Source: Anaerolineaceae bacterium UBA6801 (GTDB taxonomy: Bacteria; Chloroflexota; Anaerolineae; Anaerolineales; Anaerolineaceae). Taken from it: 13,814 bases of DNA. The stretch spans positions 1,164 through 14,977 of the forward strand of contig DKFH01000016.1 in assembly GCA_002452315.1 (NCBI GenBank), written 5' to 3'. A model generated the notes under the pieces. It did no database searches, was not told the origin of the DNA, and was given only the letters and a program-made list of their open reading frames with translations. A program made the translations under genes and the position numbers. This document shows, one piece after another, positions 6,318 through 13,304 of this stretch (the first letter of the stretch is position 1; every line of letters starts with the position of its first letter).

Positions 6318-7865
6318 ATGCACACTGTCACAATTGATGGCGAACATTTGACCATTGAAGATGTAGTTGCTGTGGCGCGCGACGGCGTGCAGGTAGAACT
6401 GGCACCCTCGGCGAAGGATGCCGTGCAAACCTCACGGGCATGGATCGAAGAAATTATCGAACGGGGAGACCCGGTTTATGGGATCAATACAGGGTTTGGC
6501 GTCTTTGCCGAAATCAGCATTCCGCCGGAAGCATCCGCCCAATTGAGCCGTAACCTGATCCTCAGCCATGCCGTTGGGACCGGGGATCCCCTGGCGGATG
6601 AGATCGTCAGGGCAGCGATTTTGGTGCGCGCAAATACCCTGGCAAAGGGCCATTCTGGCGTGCGCCTGGAAGTTATTGATGGTTTACTGGCATTGCTTAA
6701 CAAGGGGGTAACACCCATCATCCCGGCACAGGGTTCGCTGGGTTCCTCCGGCGACCTGGCACAACTGGCGCATATCGCGCTGATTTTAACCACTGATGCG
6801 CAGGATCATGAGGCCGATTCTGGCCAGGCATACTACCAGGGTGAAATCCTCTCAGGAAAAGCGGCCATGGCGCGTGCCGGCATCAAACGGATTAATTTGC
6901 AGGCCAAAGAGGGCTTAGCGCTCTCTAATGGCGCCACTTTCTCCGCCGCCATTGGAGCACTGGCGGTCCATGATGCGGCAACCTTATTGCGAACCGGTGA
7001 AATTTCGCTGGCCCTTTCGTTAGAGGCTTTAATGGGCTGTTCGGCTGCCTTCGATGATAGGCTCCACCAAGCCCGTGGTTTCGAAGGCCAGATCCACGTA
7101 GCTGAAGCGGTTCGCGACCTCATCCATGGCAGCGACCTGGTTGATTGTACCGAGCGGGTGCAGGATGCTTATTCCTTGCGCTGTGCCCCCCAGGTCCAGG
7201 GGATTTGCTGGGACACACTGGCCTTTGTCAGGGACGTGATTGAGACCGAAATCAATGCCGCCACGGATAATCCGCTTTTATTTGACCCGGGTGTAGCACT
7301 TTCTGGGGGCAACTTCCATGGCCAACCGATTGGCCTGGCTATGGACTTCCTCGGGATTGCCTTGGCCGAGCTTGGGGCGATCTCGGAGCGGCGCACCTAT
7401 CGGTTGATTGACCGACATTTTAATTGCGGTCTGCCGCCCATGCTGGTGGATCAGGATGAGGACGCAGGGTTGAATTCCGGGATGATGATGCCGCACTATA
7501 CAGCTGCATCCCTGGTGCTGGAAAACCGGACGCTGGCCAGCCCGGATTCGGTGCAATCGCTGCCTGTTTCTGCCCAGCAAGAAGATCACAATGCCAACGC
7601 GATGACAGCCGCCCGGCATACGCGTGAGATTGTCGCCAACACTGCGCATGTCCTGGCGATTGAATGCTATACGGCGGCCCGCGCGCTGGACCTGCGTCTG
7701 CGGCAATACCCGGATAAGAAGCTGGGAGCAGGAACGAAAATTGCCTATGAAACGATCCGGGGGGTGGTTCCTTATCAACCCGGGGATGCCTGGTGGGGTC
7801 CTGAAATTGAGGATGTGAAAGCCTTGATATTGAAAAAGGGATTAGAAACCGCTTCAATTTCTTGA
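6318..7865 (+). CDS. hutH: Histidine ammonia-lyase (MIO family)
   Basis: The enzyme deaminates L-histidine to urocanate in the cytoplasm. It is 515 residues when started at the ATG at 6318, which has GGGAG 5 nt upstream; an in-frame TTG at 6306 is less likely. The MIO cofactor would form from Ser143-Ser144-Gly145 in G-S-L-G-S-S-G-D-L-A; the usual triad is Ala-Ser-Gly. Residues equivalent to the known Pseudomonas putida histidase site (numbering recalled from memory) are present: Tyr54, His84 (L-S-H, a histidase marker), Asn204, Gln282, Tyr285, Arg288, Phe333 and Glu422. Deviations: D-L-A-Q-L where Pro is usual, S-N-G-A-T instead of N-G-T-Q, and S-A-Q-Q-E-D-H-N-A-N instead of the usual A-N-Q-E-D-H-V-S-M. 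It lies 13 nt after the kinase-like gene. No hutU, hutI or hutG is nearby. Histidase is the best call; another aromatic amino acid lyase is the alternative. Confidence 0.92.
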   Translation: MHTVTIDGEHLTIEDVVAVARDGVQVELAPSAKDAVQTSRAWIEEIIERGDPVYGINTGFGVFAEISIPPEASAQLSRNLILSHAVGTGDPLADEIVRAAILVRANTLAKGHSGVRLEVIDGLLALLNKGVTPIIPAQGSLGSSGDLAQLAHIALILTTDAQDHEADSGQAYYQGEILSGKAAMARAGIKRINLQAKEGLALSNGATFSAAIGALAVHDAATLLRTGEISLALSLEALMGCSAAFDDRLHQARGFEGQIHVAEAVRDLIHGSDLVDCTERVQDAYSLRCAPQVQGICWDTLAFVRDVIETEINAATDNPLLFDPGVALSGGNFHGQPIGLAMDFLGIALAELGAISERRTYRLIDRHFNCGLPPMLVDQDEDAGLNSGMMMPHYTAASLVLENRTLASPDSVQSLPVSAQQEDHNANAMTAARHTREIVANTAHVLAIECYTAARALDLRLRQYPDKKLGAGTKIAYETIRGVVPYQPGDAWWGPEIEDVKALILKKGLETASIS

Positions 7866-7890
7866 CAATGGCGACTATTTGGATTACTTT
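7862..7890 (+). promoter_or_regulatory. Possible internal promoter for the L,D-transpeptidase gene
   Basis: A perfect TTGACA (7862-7867) overlaps the hutH stop codon. After 17 nt comes TACTTT (7885-7890), a weak -10 with three consensus bases. A start near 7897 would put the ATG at 7900 almost at the transcript end, in line with the lack of a ribosome-binding site there. The -10 is the weak part of the call. Confidence 0.35.
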
Positions 7891-7899
7891 AATCATATT

Positions 7900-9063
7900 A
7901 TGAAACGAAAAGACAAGCTTTCTCGGCGTGAATTTTTGAAATTTTCTGCCCTGGCCATGGGCGGTTTGGCATTAAGCGGCAGCAGAATGGGCAATGTGAT
8001 CGCCCAGGGCAGCCATGCGCTGCAGGCTGAACCCGTCACGCCGGATTTTCCTGTCAACACCCAGTTGGGGCGGATCTGTGTTGGCGAGTGGGGCACGCGG
8101 GTGCCGATCAAGAGCGAGCCGTTTATGGATGCACCTACTGTGGGATCCGCCTGGCATGACGATGTTTTTGAGTGGAAACAGGAAGTTACCGCCAAACAAG
8201 TGGACCGATTACGGATCAATCAGCGATGGGTTGAAATGCCGGATGGGTATGTCTATGCGGATGATGTTCAAAAAGTGCGCCATATCCCGCAGGAACCGCT
8301 TTCAGAACTACCGGAGATGCCGAATGGCTCGCGTGGGATGTGGGTCGAGATCACCACGCCTTATATTGACATCGACTTGACCAAACCCAAAGAAAATTAT
8401 ATGTGGTGGATCCGAGATCCCAATGTGATCTATCCCAGGGTGCATTATTCGCAGATTTACTGGGCTTTTGACATTCGCCAGCATCCCACTACCGGCAGAA
8501 CCCAATATTGCCTCATGCAAAAAGTAGGCGCTTTCCCAGATGTCTATTGGGTAGATGCACATGTGTGCCGGCAAATCACCCCTGAGGAAGTTGCGCCAAT
8601 CCATCCGGGTGTGGGTGATAAATATATTGTTGTTCAAATGCGGGGTATGGGCTTGCAGACCCTGAGCTGCTACGAAGGGAACCAGGAAGTCTTTTTTACG
8701 ACTGTGACGACAGGCGGTCGCGATACTGATACCGGTAAATATATTACGCCGTTGGGCAAGCATACACCCTGGCGCAAGAATATATCCATGCATTACAGCC
8801 GGGACGGGCGCTATTTCCCTGGATTTGATTTACCCGGTGTGGGTTGGAATTTTGGCATTGAGCCTGATGGGGTTTATATTCATTCAACATACTGGCATAA
8901 CGCCTATGGCATTATGAAATCCAATGGTTGTATCAACTGCCGCCCTGAAGACGCAAAGTGGATTTGGCGTTGGGTTGAACCCACGATACCTTACCAGGAA
9001 GGGGATTTGATCTGGTCTGGGTATGGTGTGTCGACACCTGTCACCGTTGAAGTGGTCTCTTAG
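7900..9063 (+). CDS. Tat-exported L,D-transpeptidase (YkuD domain)
   Basis: A 387-residue exported enzyme expected to make 3-3 peptidoglycan crosslinks or attach wall proteins. The N-terminus has a textbook twin-arginine signal, S-R-R-E-F-L-K, followed by a hydrophobic stretch (FSALAMGGLALSGS) and a likely cleavage zone near residues 35-45. Residues about 55-125 resemble an SH3-like domain (GEWGTRVPIKSEP, then YVYADDVQKV). The YkuD domain occupies about 240-370, with H328 and the nucleophile Cys344 in S-N-G-C-I-N-C. The canonical motif is [S/T]-H-G-C-x-N, so the His before Gly is Asn here, and a second Cys (347) makes a CxxC. I chose the ATG at 7900 because the Tat motif follows at once; an in-frame TTG at 7879 is unlikely. 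It lies 34 nt after hutH and 19 nt before ccdA, the first of two thiol-redox genes. Confidence 0.92.
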   Translation: MKRKDKLSRREFLKFSALAMGGLALSGSRMGNVIAQGSHALQAEPVTPDFPVNTQLGRICVGEWGTRVPIKSEPFMDAPTVGSAWHDDVFEWKQEVTAKQVDRLRINQRWVEMPDGYVYADDVQKVRHIPQEPLSELPEMPNGSRGMWVEITTPYIDIDLTKPKENYMWWIRDPNVIYPRVHYSQIYWAFDIRQHPTTGRTQYCLMQKVGAFPDVYWVDAHVCRQITPEEVAPIHPGVGDKYIVVQMRGMGLQTLSCYEGNQEVFFTTVTTGGRDTDTGKYITPLGKHTPWRKNISMHYSRDGRYFPGFDLPGVGWNFGIEPDGVYIHSTYWHNAYGIMKSNGCINCRPEDAKWIWRWVEPTIPYQEGDLIWSGYGVSTPVTVEVVS

Positions 9064-9082
9064 GCATTGTTGGGCGGATAAG

Positions 9083-9802
9083 ATGGATGGCATTAACGTT
9101 TCGATTGGTCTGGCTTTTGTTGCGGGGTTAGCGTCTTTCTTTTCGCCCTGTGTTTTTTCGCTTGTGCCAGCTTATGTGGGGTATCTGGGGGGGAGGTCAA
9201 TATCCGGCCAGGAACTAAATACCAACCGAACACGGACATTTTTACACGGTTTGGCGTTTGTGCTGGGATTCAGTTTTGTTTTCATCTCCCTGGGTCTGGC
9301 CTTTTCGGCTTTAAGTGTATTTTTCTTTCAAATCCGTGATCTACTAGCAAAGGCTGGCGGGGTGGTCATCATCCTGTTCGGACTGCATCTGACCGGTTTG
9401 ATCAACATACCCTTCCTCAATTACGATTTGAGGCCGCAAGCCAAGCTCAGTAAGGGCAGCGGTTTATTTGCATCGTTTATCATGGGTGTTGTTTTCTCAG
9501 CCGGTTGGTCGCCCTGTGTGGGGCCGACACTGGGATTAATTTTAACCCTGGCGATTGAGCGCGCCAATATTGGGCAGGGCGTCAGCCTGCTGGGTGTTTA
9601 TTCGTTAGGGATGGGTGTGCCCTTCTTGATTGCAGCCCTGGGTGTGGGGTGGGTGACGGATATATTAAGAAATTATGGCAAGGCGATGCATGTGGTGGAA
9701 ATTGTGATGGGCATCTTATTGATTACTGTTGGCGTGATGCTGTTTTTAGGGATCTATCAACAATTGGCGACATTTGACACGCTGATTGATTTTGGAATAT
9801 AA
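9083..9802 (+). CDS. ccdA: CcdA-type thiol-disulfide membrane transporter
   Basis: A 239-residue polytopic membrane protein of the CcdA/DsbD-beta family, which carries reducing equivalents from cytoplasmic thioredoxin across the membrane to extracytoplasmic thioredoxin-like proteins. The two redox cysteines are in the expected context: Cys23 in S-F-F-S-P-C-V-F-S-L-V-P and Cys145 in S-A-G-W-S-P-C-V-G-P. About six membrane helices are visible. I chose the ATG at 9083 because the conserved N-terminal helix begins at once; an in-frame upstream ATG at 9023 would overlap the transpeptidase gene by 41 nt and add 20 polar residues. GCGGA lies 4 nt upstream. Together with the TlpA-like gene 17 nt downstream it forms a reducing pair. 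It is often a cytochrome c maturation factor, but no ResB/ResC or cytochrome gene is here. Confidence 0.93.
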   Translation: MDGINVSIGLAFVAGLASFFSPCVFSLVPAYVGYLGGRSISGQELNTNRTRTFLHGLAFVLGFSFVFISLGLAFSALSVFFFQIRDLLAKAGGVVIILFGLHLTGLINIPFLNYDLRPQAKLSKGSGLFASFIMGVVFSAGWSPCVGPTLGLILTLAIERANIGQGVSLLGVYSLGMGVPFLIAALGVGWVTDILRNYGKAMHVVEIVMGILLITVGVMLFLGIYQQLATFDTLIDFGI

Positions 9803-9819
9803 ACTGCTGGCAGGTTGTT

Positions 9820-10440
9820 ATGGGTCTGAAAACGAAGCACTGGCTGATTGACCTCAGTATTATCGTGTTAATCATCGTGATGGGCGTGTTTGTGGTTCTC
9901 GAATTACGGCAGACCATATCATTTTTGCGCCCGCAGGCAAACACATCTCAGGATAATACCGTGGAGGTGACCCCAGCAGAAGGTTCCCTTAATTTTGAAT
10001 CGGATCAGATTGTAGAAGAGGTTGCGCCAACCGAGGAAAAGCCTTTATCATTAATTGATCTAGACGGGAAGGCTGTGGCTATATCGGATTTTACGAGCAG
10101 CCCGATGCTGGTCAATTTTTGGGCAACCTGGTGCCCGCCATGCCTGGAAGAAATGCCGCTGATTGAGGATTACGCCGATCGGTATCGGGGTGAGCTGGTC
10201 GTTTTGGCCATCAATGCTGGCGAGGATGAGGGCGTTGTGCGGGATTTTGTCACACGCAATCAATTAGGCCTGGCGGTCCTGTTGGACCCAACCGGCACGG
10301 CATCCCGTCAATTTCGCATCTATGGTTTCCCGACGACGCTGTTTTACGATGCATCCGGTGCATTAACAACCACCCATATCGGCGAATTGAACGCAACATT
10401 ATTGGATCGGTACTTATTACAAATAGGCTTAGGTGAATGA
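9820..10440 (+). CDS. Membrane-anchored TlpA/ResA-like thioredoxin
   Basis: A 206-residue extracytoplasmic thiol-disulfide oxidoreductase. Residues about 9-30 are a single N-terminal membrane anchor, followed by an acidic linker (about 45-72) and a thioredoxin-fold domain. The active site W-C-P-P-C is at 104-108, in N-F-W-A-T-W-C-P-P-C, and the cis-proline loop is in Y-G-F-P-T-T-L-F-Y. This is the TlpA/ResA type, which normally reduces disulfides on exported targets using electrons from CcdA, whose gene is 17 nt upstream. A short AGG in GGCAGGTTG precedes the ATG by 5 nt. Its stop overlaps the start of the DUF2085 gene (ATGA), which indicates coupled translation. The target could be apocytochrome c, the adjacent transpeptidase or the DUF2085 protein; the sequence does not decide. 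Confidence 0.93.
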   Translation: MGLKTKHWLIDLSIIVLIIVMGVFVVLELRQTISFLRPQANTSQDNTVEVTPAEGSLNFESDQIVEEVAPTEEKPLSLIDLDGKAVAISDFTSSPMLVNFWATWCPPCLEEMPLIEDYADRYRGELVVLAINAGEDEGVVRDFVTRNQLGLAVLLDPTGTASRQFRIYGFPTTLFYDASGALTTTHIGELNATLLDRYLLQIGLGE

Positions 10441-11459
10441 TACAAGTAACGTTATTTATCTCAAAATCAGATTCCCGGCTGGAGATGATTACCAGCCGCC
10501 TGAATCAGGTTCAGGCTGAGCATCCCCACACCCTGCACATTATTGACATCGAACGTGAAGCGGTTCTCACAGATGAGTTTGCCGAAAAAGCTCCTGTCCT
10601 TGATATCGGCGTTTACCGTCTGATTGGAACCTTTGAGCTCAAGGAAATCCGCTTTGCTTTTCAAAAAGCTGAGTCTCGCCTCCAGGAAGCGCAAGCCAAG
10701 GGGAATGACGTTTTAGCGCAGCGGATCACAGAACCCTTGCAAATGACCAAATCTGACCGGGTTTCTCACTGGTTTTCAAATCATTACATGATGTTGGTGA
10801 ATGGTTTCATGTTTTTATACGTCTTTTTGGCACTCCTGGCCCCTGGATTGATGAAAATTGGCTGGGAAACACCGGCAAAAGTCATCTACCGGGTTTACAG
10901 TCCGTTGTGTCATCAACTGGCCTACCGCTCCTTTTTCCTGTTTGGTGAACAAGCCTATTACCCGCGTGAACTGGCGAACATTGAAGGTGTGATTACCTAT
11001 GGTAAGGTAACCGGCTTTCATGAGCATGATGTCAACACGGCCCGAGCCTTTGTGGGCAACGAGCAACTGGGTTTTAAAACGGCTTTGTGTCAGCGAGATT
11101 TAGCCATCTACGGGTTGATCTTTGTGTTTGGCCTGATATTTTCAAGCTCTGGCAGAAAGATTAAGCCGCTCCCCTGGTATGTATGGCTCCTGTTGGGGAT
11201 AGGCCCGATCGGATTGGATGGGTTTTCCCAGCTGCTCAGCCAAACGGGATTGGCGCTGTTTAGCTGGATCCCCTTGCGCGAGAGTACGCCTTTGTTCCGG
11301 GTGGTCACCGGTGGATTGTTTGGTCTGACATCGGCCTGGTTTGGCTTCCCATTCCTGGAAGAATCAGTAAAAGAAAACCGGCGGGATATGGAACTAAAAA
11401 CTGCCATTGTTTCGCAAATTGATCGACAAACAGGTCAGCAAATGGATCAACAAACCTGA
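10437..11459 (+). CDS. DUF2085 membrane protein fused to a Cys-less glutaredoxin-like domain
   Basis: A 340-residue two-part protein. Residues 1 to about 85 look like a glutaredoxin/thioredoxin-like fold: V-T-L-F-I-S-K-S-D-S-R-L-E-M where a CxxC would normally stand, and A-P-V-L-D-I-G-V-Y-R-L in the place of the cis-proline strand. There is no cysteine before residue 158, so it cannot be a normal thiol enzyme. Residues about 110-315 carry four or so membrane helices and the DUF2085 marks: S-P-L-C-H-Q with R-S-F-F (Cys158), A-L-C-Q-R-D-L-A-I-Y-G (Cys218) and L-D-G-F-S-Q-L. The function of DUF2085 is not known to me. The last 25 residues are a polar, Gln-rich tail (DRQTGQQMDQQT). The start overlaps the TlpA gene by 4 nt and the stop overlaps pgeF by 1 nt. 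The fusion call is inference from pattern. Confidence 0.85.
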   Translation: MIQVTLFISKSDSRLEMITSRLNQVQAEHPHTLHIIDIEREAVLTDEFAEKAPVLDIGVYRLIGTFELKEIRFAFQKAESRLQEAQAKGNDVLAQRITEPLQMTKSDRVSHWFSNHYMMLVNGFMFLYVFLALLAPGLMKIGWETPAKVIYRVYSPLCHQLAYRSFFLFGEQAYYPRELANIEGVITYGKVTGFHEHDVNTARAFVGNEQLGFKTALCQRDLAIYGLIFVFGLIFSSSGRKIKPLPWYVWLLLGIGPIGLDGFSQLLSQTGLALFSWIPLRESTPLFRVVTGGLFGLTSAWFGFPFLEESVKENRRDMELKTAIVSQIDRQTGQQMDQQT

Positions 11460-12247
11460 TGGGTTTTACTGAGAAAAACGGCCTGCGTTACTTCCAATTT
11501 GAGAGCTTTCAAAACCTGCCGGTCTTCCACGCCATCCTGACCCGCCGGGGCGGGGTGAGCCAGGCGCCGTTTGACAGTTTAAACACGGGGGGGACTGTGG
11601 GTGATGATCCGCAAGCTGTGCTGACCAATCATGAACGGATTTACGATGCCTTTGGCTTCGATTTCGGTTCCCGTTTTGATGTATGGCAGGTTCATGGCGA
11701 CCGGATCATCTGTACAAAGTTACCCAGGGGCAGGCACGAGCCGCACCCTAAAGCGGATGGCATCCTGACAGATAAACCTGATATCACCCTGTTCATGCGC
11801 TTTGCCGATTGTGTGCCGATCCTGTTGGTGGACCCGGTTCAACATGCAATCGGGATCGTCCATGCGGGCTGGCAGGGAACCTACCAGCGTATTGCCCAGC
11901 GGGCGGTGGAGAAAATGGCTGCCTGTTTTGGTTCCAGACCTGAAATGCTGTTTGCCGGCATTGGCCCCTCGATTTGCGCTGATTGCTATGAGGTTGGCGA
12001 CGAGGTGCTGGATGCATTTGTGTCGCATATTGGTGATGATGCGCTCCGCTATTTTGATGATCGGGACAGCCGGCTGTATTTAGACTTGTGGCTGGCCAAC
12101 AGGGACATCCTGGAAGGAGCTGGGGTGACGCAAATTGAGACGGCTGGTCTGTGCACAGCCTGCCATTTAGAGGACTGGTATTCACATCGGGCTGAACACG
12201 GTAAAACGGGTCGATTTGCAGTTATGATGAGCATCGAGGATAATTAA
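11459..12247 (+). CDS. pgeF: Peptidoglycan editing factor PgeF (YlmD/YfiH, multicopper-oxidase-like fold)
   Basis: A 262-residue cytoplasmic protein of the YfiH/DUF152 family. In Escherichia coli PgeF removes wrongly incorporated L-serine-containing peptidoglycan precursors; relatives have purine nucleoside phosphorylase activity. The metal-ligand set is visible with family spacing: His79 in W-Q-V-H-G-D, Cys118 in A-D-C-V-P-I and His135 in V-H-A-G-W-Q-G-T. Also present are G-I-G-P-S-I-C with C-Y-E-V-G, and C-H-L-E-D-W-Y-S-H-R near the end. The ATG shares its A with the stop of the DUF2085 gene (TGATG), so translation is probably by re-initiation; there is no strong ribosome-binding site. It corresponds to ylmD of the Gram-positive ylm cluster and is followed by ylmE and ylmG homologues. 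Confidence 0.94.
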   Translation: MGFTEKNGLRYFQFESFQNLPVFHAILTRRGGVSQAPFDSLNTGGTVGDDPQAVLTNHERIYDAFGFDFGSRFDVWQVHGDRIICTKLPRGRHEPHPKADGILTDKPDITLFMRFADCVPILLVDPVQHAIGIVHAGWQGTYQRIAQRAVEKMAACFGSRPEMLFAGIGPSICADCYEVGDEVLDAFVSHIGDDALRYFDDRDSRLYLDLWLANRDILEGAGVTQIETAGLCTACHLEDWYSHRAEHGKTGRFAVMMSIEDN

Positions 12248-12269
12248 TCTTACAGATTGAGTCAATTCG

Positions 12270-13013
12270 ATGAATGGATTAGATTTTTCACAACAAGTTG
12301 ATCAAATAAAGGAAAACCTGGCTGTAGTACAGGCCCGTATGGCACGTGCTGCTGAAAAAGCCGGCCGTGATCACCATGAGATCCAGTTGATTGCTGTGAC
12401 CAAGCTCATGCCGCTGGAAACGATCAAAGCAGGCATTGCTGCAGGGATTCGCGCTTTTGGTGAAAATTATCCTGAGCAAGCTGCCGAAAAGATTCGGGCG
12501 TTGTCGAGCGAGGAAGAGCTCACCTGGCATATGATTGGCCACATCCAAAGCCGCAAAACCAGCACCGTGTGTGATTATTTTGATTTCGTGCACGCTGTGG
12601 ACCGGATAAAAATTGCCCGTTACCTGGACCGTTATTGCGGAGAAGCCAACCGGCGCATGCCCGTGTTGATCGAAGTCAATGTGAGCGGGGAAGAAAGCAA
12701 ACATGGCTGGAAGGCATGGGATGAACAAGCTTGGCCTGAATTGGTGCCCCATTTTGAGAAAATCGCCCAACTGCCCAATATTGAAGTGCGCGGGCTGATG
12801 AGCATGCCCCCCTATTTTGAAGACCCCGAAAAAACACGCCCTTTTTATCAACGTTTAGGCCGCTTACAGCGTTTTCTTGAGGATGAATTACCCTTGATGA
12901 CGTGGCAAGAGCTGTCGATCGGGACCAGTTTTGATTTTGAAGTGGCTATCGAGGAGGGGGCTACCATGGTACGGCTTGGCACAATAATTTTTGGAGCCAG
13001 GCCAGGAAATTGA
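12270..13013 (+). CDS. yggS: PLP homeostasis protein (YggS/YlmE/PROSC family)
   Basis: A 247-residue cytoplasmic pyridoxal-phosphate-binding protein with the fold of the alanine racemase N-terminal domain. It buffers PLP and affects amino acid pools; no enzyme activity is established. The PLP lysine is Lys45 in L-I-A-V-T-K. Other family marks are F-G-E-N-Y-P-E-Q-A, W-H-M-I-G-H-I-Q-S-R-K, L-I-E-V-N-V-S-G-E, R-G-L-M-S-M-P-P and, at the phosphate site, L-S-I-G-T-S-F-D-F-E-V-A-I-E-E-G with V-R-L-G-T-I-I-F-G. The last differs slightly from the common GMSxD form. It starts 22 nt after pgeF with no strong ribosome-binding site. It is equivalent to ylmE. Confidence 0.95.
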   Translation: MNGLDFSQQVDQIKENLAVVQARMARAAEKAGRDHHEIQLIAVTKLMPLETIKAGIAAGIRAFGENYPEQAAEKIRALSSEEELTWHMIGHIQSRKTSTVCDYFDFVHAVDRIKIARYLDRYCGEANRRMPVLIEVNVSGEESKHGWKAWDEQAWPELVPHFEKIAQLPNIEVRGLMSMPPYFEDPEKTRPFYQRLGRLQRFLEDELPLMTWQELSIGTSFDFEVAIEEGATMVRLGTIIFGARPGN

Positions 13014-13036
13014 TGAAGTAGGAGGACTGAAGGAAA

Positions 13037-13297
13037 ATGGGATTGATCATTGTCGTTATCAATGCAATTATCTCTGTGCTGACCCTGACGGTGGTCATTT
13101 ACACTTTGTTAAGGCTCATCCTTGACCCTTACCATCCGGTGGTCAATACGCTGGGCCAGATAATTGAGCCGCTGTTGACGTCCATTCGAAAGCGCATCCC
13201 ACCTATCGGCGGATTGGACTTCAGCCCGTTGATATTGATTATTGGTTTACAGCTGTTGGGGTCACTGATTGTCACACTGTTACGCAGTTTGGTATAA
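13037..13297 (+). CDS. yggT: YggT/YlmG family membrane protein
   Basis: An 86-residue membrane protein with two hydrophobic helices (about residues 3-25 and 60-83). They are separated by the family loop D-P-Y-H-P-V-V-N-T-L, I-I-E-P-L-L-T-S-I-R-K and I-P-P-I-G-G-L-D-F-S-P-L. The family is linked to cell division and to osmotic or membrane functions, and its plastid relatives to nucleoid distribution; the biochemical role is unclear. AAGGA directly before, and GGAGGA about 10 nt before, both support the ATG at 13037. It follows yggS by 23 nt, too small a gap for sepF, and closes the plus-strand run. Its stop is 7 nt from that of the convergent zinc-ribbon gene, with no hairpin terminator between them. 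Confidence 0.92.
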   Translation: MGLIIVVINAIISVLTLTVVIYTLLRLILDPYHPVVNTLGQIIEPLLTSIRKRIPPIGGLDFSPLILIIGLQLLGSLIVTLLRSLV

Positions 13298-13304
13298 AAA
13301 CCCA

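Noticed and set aside
7278..7896. Two long minus-strand frames opposite the end of hutH
   Set aside because: They overlap each other and the conserved hutH C-terminus; the translations look random.
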